Assembly (NCBI GenBank): GCA_964017235.1
Contig: OZ024927.1
Location: forward strand, 24,447,160-24,511,159
DNA: 64,000 nt
DNA from: Sabellastarte sp. h YS-2021
Taxonomy: Eukaryota > Annelida > Polychaeta > Sabellida > Sabellidae
Direction of reading: 5' to 3'
A program made the position numbers and the translations under genes. The notes beneath the pieces were generated by a model. It did not search any database. It was given only the letters and a program-made list of their open reading frames with translations, and had not been told where the DNA came from. Below, in pieces: positions 1 to 11,572 of the stretch; positions within the stretch are counted from its first letter, which is position 1, and each line of letters starts with the position of its first letter.

Positions 1-1468
1 CTTGTGATAGATTTGTTTAAAAAAAATTTTATTTTGCAGCAATCTTTGATAAACATGTAGAAGCTATTGGGGTTTTTTTAATCTTTGATAAAAATATAAA
101 AGTTACTTCGTGCCAATTTTTCTGTGTTAAAATCAGGTGATTTGCTTTTGTCAAAATTGTAAGAATATTTACTACAAAATAAATATAAATTTATAGACAA
201 TACAATGTCTACAATTCTTTTCATAACTTTTCAATTGACCATCTGTAAATGCAAAAGAAATACATTACTGAGGAGCATCAACATAAAAAACTGCATTAAA
301 ATATGATATAAAATACTTGAACTGACCAATCAGGCCACTTAAACTAGGACTCGACTGATAAGAGATAATGTAAGATGGGATGATTCATTTCAGTAGAACT
401 ATTATATTTAATAAATGGCAGATAGGTCACCAATATAGCCTAAAGTTCACAGAATAACATACAAGCAATAAAATGCTCTATGTGCTGTTTCTACCTTGTA
501 CTGTTGATTGGGATTGTCCGCCAAACTACATTTAATCAGATGTAAAATAATAAGATCAGTTTTTTTTACAATTGTTAATAAGTACAAATTACATTGTCAG
601 ACTTCAAATGCCTCACATAAAAAAAACATAATCACATGTTACTTTGAAATAACTAATAATTTTAACAAAACTATTAATTCCGGGTTACTTTAACAGAATT
701 GTATATAGTTATTTCAAAAGTGATGTCAACTGCTTCATGGCTTATTGCGTAAAATTATTAAATCAATAAAATATAACTGATTAACATTTTTATGCATTCT
801 GTCGTCAACATGTTCATGATTCATTAAGCAAAATACTTGTTAAGTCCAAAAATACAATCGATTTATATTTTTACTGCATTTTGTGGTTTACATAACTTAA
901 CAAATCTGTTATTTCGTTATTCCTTTCCTGTAATGAGTACATTAACACAAGAGAGAACAAAATATTTCTTACTGTTATATTTGATGTCCTTTCATTATAT
1001 CCCATATGTTATCATCCCATATCTTATCATCTATTTATGTGCTTCAAGAAAGGTATCAACACTGATACCTATCTTAACTTGGTAAAGATTCTACATCTTA
1101 CTTTTCAAGCGGACAAAAATATTCAGGATTCCCTTTTGAAGAAAGATGTAAACTGTGAACAGATTTTTTTGTAAAGGGTGACTTATATTTTCTATATGTC
1201 GTTGTAATGATTTTGATACAGAAAGTCAAAAATTATTCTTTAACATAGATCAAGTTAACTAAAAGTTTAGACACTGTATAGTACAAAAAAAATTCTCTAG
1301 GTAACGCTATTCAAAATCTCTTTTTCATACGGCGATCTTTGACATATTATATCGTGATCTTTAATAAACTCCACAGCTACCTCCTCTTTATCTTCACTCA
1401 GATCCACAATCGGTTCTTACAACGTGGTCCACTATTCCTGTTATGGCTGTCTCTCTGTCTCCATTAAC
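1..1468. other. AT-rich intergenic DNA, no gene seen
   Basis: No open reading frame with recognisable protein character, no RNA gene and no clear repeat boundary was found here. The short ORFs (up to 82 codons near 837-1085) have low-complexity composition typical of AT-rich chance ORFs. Confidence 0.6.
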
Positions 1469-2340
1469 AGGGGCGTAGGAAGCAATTTTTGGTTGGGGGG
1501 GGGGCGAGGAACCAGATTGCACCGACGCGACGCAACACCAACAATTTTGGTTAATATTACAGAATGTATTGCATATAGGTAATATTCAAATGGTCCAATT
1601 AAAATATTTTAAAGATCCTTTACCAAAGGAAATCTTTGTGACGACATCAATCCTAAGTTTTCCTGACCTTGTATGGGTATAGAAATACAAATAGTCACCT
1701 CTGCATTTGAAAGGTATTTCTAATATCTTGACTACATGTTTCCAGAACCTGTGACCTTTCCTTCAAGTGCTGAGCTGATACAAGATCTATTTTTAGCAAG
1801 GTTAATCCCCAAATTGAGGGGGATGTATAATCGTTGGACTGGCCAGGCCCAATAAACACACGGTAAAGAAAGAAGAGATTTCTGGGGAAAATCTTATCAG
1901 CTGACAAATTGCTGTGCTAAGCAATTGCTCTGTGTGAATTTGAAACTACATGTCTAGGTTCCATTTTAAATTAGTAACATGGTAAATTAAATGTAGAATA
2001 TTACTATATGTATGATTTTGGTCTGCATAAGTGAAACGTTTCACAGAATTTTACAAATCCCATGACAGGTTAACTGAAAATGTTCCTTTTTACAAATCAT
2101 AAAAATAAATATTTTACAGTTCAAATGGTAGCTTACACAATGGTACATGTGAGCAGTGAACAAGGTAAAAGTGTAATTTGACCACATATTATTGAGTTAC
2201 CTGTTAAAATTTACATAAACTTCAAAACTGGAGTTTAGTTCTAATGCAAAAAGTTGGGGGGGCGAAAAGATATCACCGCCCCATATCACCATAAAGTTGG
2301 GGGGGCGGCCGCCCCCGCTGCCCCCCCAGTTCCTACGCCT
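1469..2340. mobile_element. Non-autonomous DNA transposon with GGGGCGTAGGAA termini
   Basis: The left end reads AGGGGCGTAGGAAGC followed by a G-run. The right end is its inverted counterpart (C-run, then GTTCCTACGCCT at 2329-2340). TCCATT occurs just outside both ends, at 1459-1464 and in TGTCCATTC after 2341, and may be a remnant target duplication, but the register is imperfect. No transposase is present in the 0.87 kb. The 70-codon minus ORF inside (1695-1907) has no family signature. The superfamily is not resolved; P- or hAT-like is possible. Confidence 0.6.
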
Positions 2341-3082
2341 ATGTCCATTCCCTCTTGTGTACCCTCACCCTCTCACTCGCTTCCCTAGCCTTGCCACAGG
2401 CGTTAATATGTGTAGTATATGCCAAACTATTTGATTGCATTATAATTATTTTGTTTTCATAATGTTCTTATGCATTTATGTGGCTTAGCTAGCTGAGGAG
2501 AACTCCCAGACAAGAAAGGCATCTGATACAGTGTGCATTACGGCAGAGATATTTCACGCTTGCATTATAGTTCAGACAGCCTGGAAGGCCTTGCTAGCTC
2601 TCCCAATTGTGCCTCCTCTGCTTCAAGCATCTGCTATCTCCTCTATATCCTGCCTAATTACTTCCATATCAAAGTCTGATCGCTATAACTCTCCACAATA
2701 ATACTTCCAAATCTTCCAAATTACAAGATTAAAAATTACAGTTTTCATATTCACTGCATCCATGGTACCTTGACAGGCTGTTGGCATCATTTTTTATTAT
2801 ATGGAATGATTATACTTATCATTCATACAAACTGGTGCATAATAAAAGTAAAACATCCCTCATTAGACTTTCATGTGCAAATATATATATATCATTCATG
2901 AAGATTAACAATGTACTAAAAGTTGTGTTACACACTCATATAACATGCATTATCTTCATTAATGATGTATAAATTGAAGTTGGCTTTATCATCTTAGTTA
3001 TATCTTGCGATAAATTATATAAATTAACTCAACTAAAAGTGTCATCTTAATAAGAAACATAGTTTTATAAAATTTATAAAAA
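2341..3082. other. Intergenic spacer, no gene seen
   Basis: This is AT-rich sequence with no supported gene. A short 63-codon ORF at 2781-2972 is low in complexity and was not accepted. Confidence 0.5.
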
Positions 3083-3083
3083 G

Positions 3084-3093
3084 AAAAAAAAAA
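3084..3093 (-). terminator. Pol III terminator of the tRNA gene
   Basis: A run of ten A on the plus strand is T10 on the minus strand. It starts 3 nt downstream of the tRNA 3' end, as expected for RNA polymerase III termination. Confidence 0.75.
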
Positions 3094-3096
3094 GTT

Positions 3097-3168
3097 GGTT
3101 CAGCCCGGGGTCGATCCGGGGACCTCTCGCGTGTGAGGCGAGCGTGATAACCACTACACTACTGAACC
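3097..3168 (-). tRNA. tRNA-Val (anticodon CAC)
   Basis: Read on the minus strand, 72 nt fold as a complete cloverleaf. The 7-bp acceptor (GGTTCAG/CTGAACC) pairs perfectly. The D-arm holds the A-box (TAGTGTAGTGGTTA), and the anticodon stem CTCGC/GCGAG closes the loop CTCACAC, giving anticodon CAC. The variable loop is AGGTC and the T-stem is CCCGG/CCGGG. The D-arm, anticodon loop and variable loop match the usual animal tRNA-Val pattern. One oddity is that the T-loop starts with A (ATCGACC) where elongator tRNAs nearly always have T54, so the B-box is GGATCGACCCC. A T10 terminator follows. It is a real gene or a very young pseudogene. Confidence 0.85.
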
Positions 3169-3688
3169 AGCTGGTCAGATTCTTTTATGAATTATGTATT
3201 TATATTTTCTAGAGCAGCTCTTGCACCTATTATTGTCACGCAGGATCTGTAATATGATTGTTAATGCCTAGGTCACACAGTGGCGAATCTTAATGGCGAA
3301 AATCAAGTCTGCATTCTTCAATTTTATCTTATTCTTCAATGTTCTTAATGGATTCCTCATTACTCTTCCTTTGTCTTCAGTCCACTTCATTATTTGCCAC
3401 TTCACAACAACGACAGCTAGGGCCCGTGTTCACAAAGCAGATTAAGTTAAGTGAAAAATAAGCTTTACTTTTATGGAAAAATGGCTCAGCTAGTCTTTGG
3501 ATTTAATTGGTATTCACAAAGGTGAACCAAATGTTGGATTAAATGTTGCAGACTCAACTATAATTAATCCTAAAGTTAATCCGTTTTTGGATTAAATGTT
3601 GCAGACTCAACTATATTTAATCCTACAGTTAATCCGTTTTATGGGTGGATTAAAGTTAACCCAAAAGTTAATCTAAAAATGAACTTAA
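3169..3688. other. Spacer with a possible Harbinger-like MITE end
   Basis: From 3420 the sequence GGCCCGTGTTCACAAAG resembles PIF/Harbinger-type MITE ends. It continues with direct repeats around 3525-3640 (GGATTAAATGTTGCAGACTC occurs twice). A degenerate inverted match (CTTTGTGAATATGAACC, about 5653-5669) lies just beyond the next element. This suggests an approximately 0.3-kb MITE that was split by the 3689-5645 insertion. Confidence 0.4.
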
Positions 3689-5645
3689 CCAGCAGGCACG
3701 CAACTTTGAAATCAGGTTGAATCCAACGTAGAAATCTGGTTGAAATATGTGTAGATTTTGCAAACCATTTTAGTTGGATCTAACCTGTGAAAATATGTTG
3801 AAACCAACATTGAAATCAGGTTGAATTCAATGGGTGAAATCTGGTTGAAATACTTGTAGATTTTGCAAACTGTTTTGGGTTTGAATCTAACTGGTGAAAT
3901 CATGTTGAAACTAACTGTTGAAATCTGGTTGAAAGCTTTGGGTGAAATCTCGTTGATTTTACATACTGTTTTTGGATATATCCAGCCAGTGAAATCATAT
4001 TGAAACCAACTTTTAAAATCTGCTTGTATTTATTTGTGAAATCTGGTTGAAATATATGTAGATTTTGCAAACAGGTTTTGGTGGATCCAATGTATAAAAT
4101 AGGGTTGAATTCAATGGGTAAAATCAGGTTATTTACAGTGTTTTCTTTATTTGAATCATTGTAGCGTGTGTATCATAATTATAGCTTCTTAATAATATTA
4201 TACAATAACTATCCATATACAGATTTTACAATTTGGATACAACTTCAAAGTAATTAATTTTTCCAAGATGACATGTTTTCATAAATCATTGTATATTCAA
4301 TATTCCATTTCTGAATACATTGTAATGGCACATAATTTTGCACCAGCTTTCAAATATAAGTGCTCAAGATATGTAAATCCATATTTTCCAACTAGATATA
4401 TATTTTTATGTTATTAATAGGACTGGTATTATTCAATGTCTTCACTTGAAATTTCTTTGCAAAAACAAACAATTGTGACATTATTTATATCTATAGTATT
4501 TTATCCACTCAGTTTCTTTTAAATGTTTTATTAAGTTGGCTATAATTATATTGTAATTATAAAGAAGCTACAATCATGTAGCAAAGCCACAATGCTCAGT
4601 TTAGATGCTTGTGTCTTATACAACTTACACCCATTACTCCCCCATTACTCCCCCACCTTAATTAGTTGTCAGTTCTGCCCACAAAAACAGGCCTTAAGAA
4701 GTAAACACCATGCATGCAATTGAGCGAGGGTAAACCCCCCACCTCCACCCCTGCTAGGTTATCTAATTACTTTTAGTCACAGGCTTAATGTTCTGTGTAG
4801 CAGGGTACAGATAAGAAAAACCAGGAACCCCCATGACCTCACTGTTGTGTCATAAAATCTTATATTTTATATAGGTTCTCTGTATAGAGAAGTTTTTAGT
4901 GTAAACTTGCAAAACTGAAAACTAGTTATTTGAGCATGGGGCATTTGAGAAACAAATTCAAATTACTAAGTTTTGATAAATAAGTTTGAATTTATCTTTT
5001 CTAATTTAAGATAACTTTGACTTCAAAATGTCTTTTTTAATTATCAGGAATTACATTAATCAAATATAATTATAAATGATAAAAATTATATTGAGATGCA
5101 TCAGTTTTGTTGTTGCTGTAAATTTATAAGGAGAATGGATAAAAATGTATATTATACAAGTACATGCACACATAATCTTTATCATATTTATAATCTTTAA
5201 ATTAGTCTTTGCTTTACAAATACCTACAAATTCAAAAACTATTGCAATAATAGTTTTTTTAAAAAGTTAGTCTTAAACATTGTATCTCCCTCTAGAAAAA
5301 GAATTTTCAATCAATGATCACCAGTCATTCATTTCCCAACATTCAACCTGTTTTCTGTTTAATAACATGACTTAGATTTCATGTCGGAAAACCTAACTTG
5401 ATTTAGTGGAGACTTTTTAGGAAATATCACTAATTTTTCCATTCAGAAATCTAGCTTTGAAATAGTGTTGAATTTGTGTTAGTGTAAATTTTTAAACCAA
5501 AAATCACCATGATTTCTGGTCAAAATATCTCTACTTTTTAATGTCAGAAAACTAACTTAGCTTTAGTGGTTGATAATGCGAATTTCAACATCAGGACCTG
5601 TTTTTAACTCTAAATGAATGACATTTGAAGGTGTGTGCCTGCTGG
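3689..5645. mobile_element. Non-autonomous DNA transposon with CCAGCAGGCAC termini
   Basis: The left terminus CCAGCAGGCACGCAAC at 3689 is matched in inverted orientation by GTGTGCCTGCTGG ending at 5645. TTAA directly precedes the left end but does not follow the right end, so a TTAA target duplication is not confirmed. The first 430 bp are tandem degenerate units rich in GAAATCTGGTTGAA. The rest is AT-rich and non-coding. No transposase was seen. Confidence 0.6.
3706..4135. repeat. Degenerate tandem repeat, about 110 bp unit, four copies
   Basis: The motifs GAAATCTGGTTGAA, GTAGATTTTGCAAAC and GAAATCATGTTGAAACCAAC recur in the same order about every 105-120 bp. This is the internal tandem array of the surrounding element. 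An ORF crossing it on the minus strand is a by-product. Confidence 0.65.
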
Positions 5646-6106
5646 GTATCTTCTTTGTGAATATGAACCTTAATCTTAACCCAATTGTTTGATTAACTTA
5701 AGCTGATTCTTCACTGATCTTTCATTCTAACATGACGACCTGCGCAGAAACGAGTTTTGAGTTCTATGCGCACACAATTATCTCGCAACAATCGCACTGC
5801 CCTTCCATTCGCCCTACGTATTTTGGTTGGGTTTTAGAAGTAAAGTTGTTATGTTGTTTTTATTTATATTTCATTGAATATGAAATAGTTATTGAATTTT
5901 AAATACTATATATTACGTATATTTATATAAAATATTTCTGTTCAAAACATTGTAAATCTGCAATTGTAGGGTACAATGGATGGAACAGCCGGTTGCTAAG
6001 GTCACAACATTGTAAACAAACCTACGTACAAGAATTTATTCCTTGTAAAAATCAAAAATTAATGAAAAGAAGTCTGTTAAATAATTTTATATGTCATGTT
6101 AGAATA

Positions 6107-6257
6107 GTAATAATCCATTCGTGCTCATGGTTTGTGTTCGGCATTTAACCATGGTCCTTCCGGATAATTTTACTCAGCCTTCGGCTTCGTAAAATTATTA
6201 CCGGAAGTACCATGGTTAAATACCGAACACAAACCATGATCACTCATGGATTATTTC
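6107..6257. repeat. Long near-perfect foldback hairpin
   Basis: Two arms of about 65 bp are inverted copies of each other with only a few mismatches. They are separated by a short loop (TCAGCCTTCGGCTTC, itself a small hairpin). The left arm includes CATGGTTTGTGTTCGG and the right arm CCGAACACAAACCATG. The form fits a MITE relic or a snap-back insertion. No target duplication was recognised. Confidence 0.8.
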
Positions 6258-7045
6258 TACACTAATCCCTTTTGTGAATACAACCCCTGATGTTCATAAC
6301 TGTTGCCAGTATTCATTGATTTTTAAGTTTGCCATAACAATTCACCACTGTAGGTAGCAAATTCTTTAATGTCGTACCTATGTCATATAGGGCAATCAGT
6401 TACTTCTTGGTCATAGTAAATTTGTTGGACATTCTTACTTGTTCTCAACTGATTCTTCTTTTGTTATAAAAGATTCTTATCAGATCATATTCATTCTCCC
6501 CTACCTGTAGCTAATTTGTGGCTAATTATCAAAAATTTACGAGATATCTTCACTAGTTTTGTATGGTATTCTCAGTACAATTTTGCGTTGTTGTGGTTTA
6601 ATTTCAGGACAGGCGAAGAACATCATAGAATATCATAGAAGTATATTTGAAATCACCTGTATATTCGCCAAGGTGTTTATAGTACCCTCTCCAGTGTGTG
6701 AGCTTAGCATGAGACATGTTCCAGAAGAATAGTTTAAATTGGTTATGAACTGAAGTAATTTTATGTTTATCATCCTTGTAATTGTACATTCTCAATATAA
6801 CTGTCACTTGTTTGTTACTTTGCAAAATTTTTGCAAGGTATGTTACCCACTCTGCTTGCTTGTTTGTTTGTTTACAGCATAACTCCAAAAGTACTGCAGG
6901 GATGGTAATGAAATTTTCAGGGAGTATCAGAATTGTTACAAGGAAGAACTGATTCAAATTTGGGCATTGGGTCAATATCCTTGATTCTGGAACAATTTAT
7001 GATTTATATTACCATAGAAATCAATGAGATCATTTATTTAATGCC
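6258..7045. repeat. Dispersed repeat, left part, interrupted by a SINE
   Basis: The segment near 6850-6990 (ATAACTCCAAAAGTACTGCAG, GAAATTTTCAGGGA, GGAAGAACTGATTCAAATTT) and the segment after 7382 (GTGGTGATCCAGATCACTATTTG) look like two parts of one repeat family common in bivalve DNA, separated by the SINE insertion. GTTTGTTTGTTT occurs on both sides. Family identity is from memory of the pattern and uncertain. No gene was seen. Confidence 0.35.
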
Positions 7046-7381
7046 ATTATTATTATTATTATATATTTATACTCAGCGCAATATCTCCATATACTACAGG
7101 ACTCAAAGCGCTATTTAACCAATCCGACTGTACAGGTACAGCCCCAACTCACAAGTAACTGACATTCCCCTAACTGGAAGATAGAGGCTCAAGGATGACC
7201 ATTTATCAACGTCCTTGAGGTTCTTTAACCTGCCACTGGGGATAGGACCCAATGACAGAGGACCGTCATTTTAAGTGGTCATCCGAGCCACTATGTATCT
7301 GCCTGTACCTGGGATTGAACCCACGTCCTCTGAGTTCCTAGACAAGGGTGTTACCCGCTAGGCCACAGTGGCAGATACATA
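7046..7381 (-). mobile_element. tRNA-derived SINE
   Basis: On the minus strand a tRNA-like head carries an A-box (TGGCCTAGCGG, 7355-7365) and a B-box (GGTTCAATCCC, 7311-7321) at normal spacing. A body of about 250 bp follows and ends in an (ATA)n trinucleotide tail at 7046-7062. This is the layout of a tRNA-derived SINE, transcribed by Pol III and mobilised by a LINE in trans. The head is bracketed by a 12-bp inverted repeat (TATGTATCTGCC at 7292-7303, GGCAGATACATA at 7370-7381), longer than a normal acceptor stem. It could belong to the V-SINE (RUDI-like) group known from molluscs; that is untested. Confidence 0.75.
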
Positions 7382-8616
7382 CGCCAAAATTTTGCAAAGT
7401 CTGCACTGCAAACCTCCCAGTGCTCTTGTTTGTTTGTTTAAGAAAAACATGAAATATTTATGGCAAATTTTAATTGAGTTTTCATAAGATTGTCCACTAT
7501 GAGACAAAGAACATATAATTCAATTTCGGTGGTGATCCAGATCACTATTTGCACATGGGAATTTTTAAACGATTTTTGTCATTGAACTATAAGCAATATT
7601 GGAGGTATTGGGTATGTACTCTCCAATTCCCTTACTAGGGTTATGTAAGAGACCTGATTTATGTTGGAGCAAACTATCTTGATTTAGCTGTTATAGCAGT
7701 CGATTATTGCCCTTGGCAATGAACTTTGAATCTGATGTAGTATTTAAATTTAGATTCAGATTTATTTCGATGTTAACTAAGTTATACACATTTTTCAACA
7801 ATTTATGATTAATTTGTGATTGTCAGACATAATTTAAGTACTGATAAGGCACTGTGAGTCAGCAGGTGATGGTGAATATGCAGCTGAGAAATGATCCACA
7901 AGGATAAACCAGTATGATGAGATCTCTATTTTCCTCAGAGATAAAGCGATACTACATATACTTATGAAGCAACCATTTAAAAAACCAGATTTGTCATATT
8001 TAGATAATTTTTTTACCTTTTTGTCAACTTTTGTTCACTTTTTGACAATTTTAGTAAAATAATTTTTTTTCGGTAATATGAACGAGTATAACACAAAAAT
8101 GTTACTTTATTCTTGTAACTCTTTCTTTTAATGTCTGCATATATGCTTACATTTGGTGTTGCTATTGCATCATCACAAAAATCAAACTATTAAGAATTAA
8201 AGAAATTGTTTACATAGGCATATACAATATCCAATTGAACAAACATGAAAAATACAAATTTTCCACAAAAATCACAGGTTTACATGAAATTTATACAAAA
8301 AGATTTTTTGCAAAGCTGAAAAAAAATGGTCTGCAATGGTCTATGATTGTGTTTCTTTTTTGTTACATGAGTTCTTGCGGCATACCAATTTTTTTTCAAT
8401 TTTACTTAGTTTTTAAAAAAATGTACTGCGCTGTGGCTGTATAATGGGTTTTGAGCAAAAATTTATTTTTGAAGAATCCCAGACAAATTTTTGGTGTATA
8501 TATCAAGTGAGATAAATTTATACAGGAGGCATTCTTCCTAATTAAAGTGTGTCATTCTGTCAACTATAAAAAAATTTGGTCCACTATGCCGGAATGTTAT
8601 TCTTTTAGCCTGCATG
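7382..8616. other. Intergenic, partly dispersed repeat, no gene seen
   Basis: The right part of the SINE-split repeat probably extends to about 7760. After that the sequence is AT-rich with no supported feature up to the Gypsy insertion. ORFs at 8235-8444 and 8547-8774 are chance ORFs; the second runs into the LTR. Confidence 0.45.
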
Positions 8617-8621
8617 ACCAC

Positions 8622-8902
8622 TGTTTGTTGCACCTGCTTTACAATGTTATGAAAAAACACAAGTTTTCAGTATATTTTATATTATATAAAAGTTACAATA
8701 TTTTCACAAAAGCACTTGTTGTTAAAACTACTTCTCTCAAGCAACTGTCTTTGTATGTTCTTTTTGGTTTATAAATTTATCACACTTATCAAGGTCTTTC
8801 CCATCACTGGATAGTCTGTGCATGTGTTTCTAATTTTATTGCTTTAACAACTTCCCCCCATAGTCTTTCTAAGTCCCTACTTAAAAGACAGTCATACAAA
8901 CA
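8622..8902 (-). repeat. 3' LTR of the Gypsy element
   Basis: This copy differs from 17948-18228 at about five positions. It begins TGTTTGTTGCACC and ends CATACAAACA on the plus strand. ACCAC precedes it. Confidence 0.9.
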
Positions 8903-8931
8903 TCTCCCTTCTTTTTTCTTTTTTTTTTTTT
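8903..8931 (-). promoter_or_regulatory. Polypurine tract of the Gypsy element
   Basis: The plus strand is all pyrimidine, so the minus strand reads as A-rich purine ending GAAGGGAGA directly against the LTR. This is where plus-strand DNA synthesis is primed in LTR elements. Confidence 0.85.
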
Positions 8932-9148
8932 GAAAGTAATTGAAATAATATTTAATTAAAAGCAAATACTAGTAAGGATTAAAGTGTACAAAAAGCAGGT
9001 ATATGAGTAGACTATCATATCCTGAGGTTTGGACACTTGTGGGATTATTCTGCCCAGTATCCAACCGATTTTGAAGAATTTATACAAAATAATGTGAAAA
9101 GACAACAGTACTTTCAACACATGTGTAGTTGAAACTACACGGTCCCAT

Positions 9149-9403
9149 TTATGGAATATGTACGTAGGGGTGTCTCTGTTTCTTGATCCTAGTGCTGGAC
9201 CTTACAGATGGAGGCTTTTCATATTCCAGTACAGGGCTCTTCTGTGGTGAAACTCTGTCAGTATTTTCAGGTGAATTCGGATTTATGTTTTCAGTGAAGC
9301 TGTTGTGATCATCTTCATGGACCTGTGTACTATCATTCTCATCCAACCTTAGGGGTGAAGTATTCCTGGGTTTTAATTCAATTTCTTCTATATTGGTTCC
9401 CAT
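9149..9403 (-). pseudogene. Gypsy pol C-terminal tail, out of frame
   Basis: These 85 codons are polar and proline/serine rich and end in a basic stretch (STRIKKQRHPYVHIP). They follow the integrase segment in a different frame, so a small indel near 9385-9405 separates the two. Tails of this kind, with RSSTRIKKQR-like motifs, are common at the end of Gypsy integrases. No independent function is implied. Confidence 0.7.
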
Positions 9404-9809
9404 TGGCTGACACCACGTAGGATCTATCGGAAAGTACTTCTTTGCAATAGCCAGGTTCCCATTGTTGGTCTTTCACCTTTGGTTGTGGCTTGATGTACAC
9501 TGGCTGCCCTAAACATAGAGGAGGCAAAGGTTTTGTGTGTTTCTCATAGTTGCTTTTCGTTTGTTGACGTTTCTTGATTAGCTTTTCTGTGATGTCTTGA
9601 CACACTTGAGGTTGTAGAAGTTTGCCTGCAGTTGGGATTAGTGTCCTTGTTCTTCTTGCCATTAACCTTTGTACTGGGCTGGAGTCCATCCCAACAGTTG
9701 GAGTGTTTCTCCAGTCTAAGAGGGCCAAATGGATATCACTTTTAGTCTCCTTAATCTTCTTTATCATCCGCTTTGCGATCTTCACAGCTGATTCTGCCTT
9801 GCCATTTCC
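9378..9809 (-). pseudogene. Gypsy integrase C-terminal part
   Basis: Reading continues in the same frame as the upstream segment but behind an in-frame TAA at 9810-9812. The first codons contain the expected integrase catalytic Glu (GNGKAES). Then come the helical segment, the WRNTP motif typical of Ty3/Gypsy integrases (LLDWRNTP), and the GPY/F-like C-terminal region (KPQPKVKDQQWEPGYCKEVL) ending YRRN. The segment stops at a TGA at 9378-9380. Confidence 0.85.
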
Positions 9810-11165
9810 TTAGCTGTGATATGGTGAGGAGGTCACATGTTGAATGTCCCATTCTTGTGCGAACTGTGAAAATTCATTGCTGACCAGATTTGGTGCATTG
9901 TCTGTAGTTATATAATCAGGACTACCAAATCTTGAGAAATGCGGTTTTAGAGCTTTGATAATGTCCCTTGTGGTTGTGGAGGGTAGCCTATCAATTTCAA
10001 AATAATCACTGTAGTAGTCTACAGTTATTAGATAACTACTTCCATTCACAGTGAATTGGTCAATAGCAAGTTTACTCCATGGCCGGACTGGTAAACTAGG
10101 AGTCTGTAGTGGCTCTTTCTGTTGTGCATCGCCCATTGCTGCACATGTTGTGCATTTTTCCACAAATGTTCTTATATCACTACCCATGTTGGGCCAGAAT
10201 AGACGATCCTTGGCTTTCCTAATACATGCCTCTGTGCCAAGATGGCTACTGTGTATTCTCTGAAGCATCAGTTGCCTCATCCTTGAAGGAATTATGACAT
10301 GCATTCCTTTGAATAGTATTCCGTTCTGAATACCAATTTCATCTCGAAAATTCCAGTAGGGTTTGCTTTGATCAGGCACTTCAGTTCGAAATTCGGGCCA
10401 TCCTGTCAGAACAATGGTTTTTAGTTCTTGCAGTGATGAATCTCTATCAGATTCTTTCTGAAGCTGAGCTAAGGTTTTATCTGAGAAACCCATGTAGTCT
10501 GTAAACTTCATTTTTTCAAGGCCACTGTAGAATACATCATAGTTTGTTGTTTCCTTTCTGCACTGTGGTGACATCTTGATTCGTGATAACATGTCAGCAA
10601 TAAACATGGAAGACCCTGTTTTATGTTGAACCTGAAGCTGATATTTCTGTACTTTCAGCAACATGCGTTGGAGTCGTTTGGGAGCAGCAAGAATGCGTTT
10701 CTTGAAAATTGTCTCAAGAGGCTTATGGTCAGATTCCACCTGTACCTTTTCTTTGCACATTATATATTGGTGAAACTTGTCACATGCAAAACAGATTGCT
10801 AAGCATTCCTTTTCAATAACAGCATATCTCTGCTCTGTTTCCGTTAATGCCCGTGCTGCAAAACATACAGGTTGTCCTTCCTGCATCAAAGTGGCACCAA
10901 GACCTTTGTCGGATGCATCACACTGAATTGTGACAGGTAGTTTGGCATCAAAGTACTTGAGAACCGGTTGTATTGTGGCCAGCCGTTTGCATTCTTGGAA
11001 AGCTTTCTCTTGCTGGCTTTCCCAGCACCATTCTACATCCTTTTTAGTTAGCCTTCTCAGTGGCTCACAGATGTCAGACAGATGTGGCATAAACTTCGAC
11101 AGATAGTTAATAAAACCAGTGAAACGCTGTACTTCCTTTACATTCACTGGTCTTGGCATATCCAC
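9810..11165 (-). pseudogene. Gypsy pol: RT end, RNase H, integrase HHCC and core
   Basis: The segment has 451 codons in one frame. The RT connection (VQRFTGFINYLSKFMP, residues 12-27) leads into RNase H with DAS (83-85), the IEKE glutamate (about 120), SDHKPL (145-150) and the final Asp in ADMLSR (about 191). The integrase zinc finger has H305, H308, C338 and C341. Two of the three catalytic acids are visible (D369 in IDQF, D422 in TTDN); the third lies just beyond the premature TAA that closes this segment. The active-site residues look intact, so the copy is probably not very old. The listed start is an internal Met; the reading frame extends upstream to the frameshift near 11210. Confidence 0.9.
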
Positions 11166-11194
11166 AAATGTAGATATCTTTTCTGGATCGGGTT

Positions 11195-11560
11195 TTACAC
11201 CTTCGGCTGTAAAACTTCTGTTAGGCGAAGTTTGGCCTTTTTCTTGTTCAACTTAAGGTTAACCTCACGGCATCTTCGTAGCAGGCATCGTAGGTGTTCA
11301 TCATGATTTTTGTTTGCTTGCTCTACTGTGTCTCCAAAGCCACACACCAATATATCATCAGCAATCACTTGAATCCCTTCAAGACCTTCTAACACCTCTC
11401 TTTGATGTTTTTGGTACTCCTCTGGGGCTGTCTTTAGTCCAAATGGCATTTGTAGCCATCTGTATCGTCCAAAAGGTGTCCAGAATGTTGTAAGGAAGCT
11501 GCTTTGTTGATCCAGCCTTATTTGATGAAACCCATCCTTAGCATCCAGTACTGAAAACAC
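11195..11560 (-). pseudogene. Gypsy reverse transcriptase palm
   Basis: The segment carries the first catalytic Asp (VLDAKDGFHQI), the fingers/palm motif QMPFGLKTAPE (37-47) and IADD (66-69) in place of the usual YADD/FADD. It begins in frame behind a TAA stop (11573-11575) and is cut off at its end by a one-base deletion in a T-run near 11207-11210, after which the frame moves to the 9810-11165 segment. The I in IADD is a rarer variant at the tyrosine position. Confidence 0.9.
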
Positions 11561-11572
11561 CTTCGCTTTTGC

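Noticed and set aside
3685..5649. TTAA target duplication for the CCAGCAGG element
   Set aside because: TTAA is present only on the left; GTAT follows on the right, so a piggyBac- or Kolobok-type assignment is not supported.
8547..8774. ORF with LLHLLYNVMKKHKFSVYF, repeated at 17888-18100, as a conserved small gene
   Set aside because: The repeated part is exactly the 281-bp LTR with TG...CA ends and ACCAC duplications, so the similarity is due to the LTR pair.
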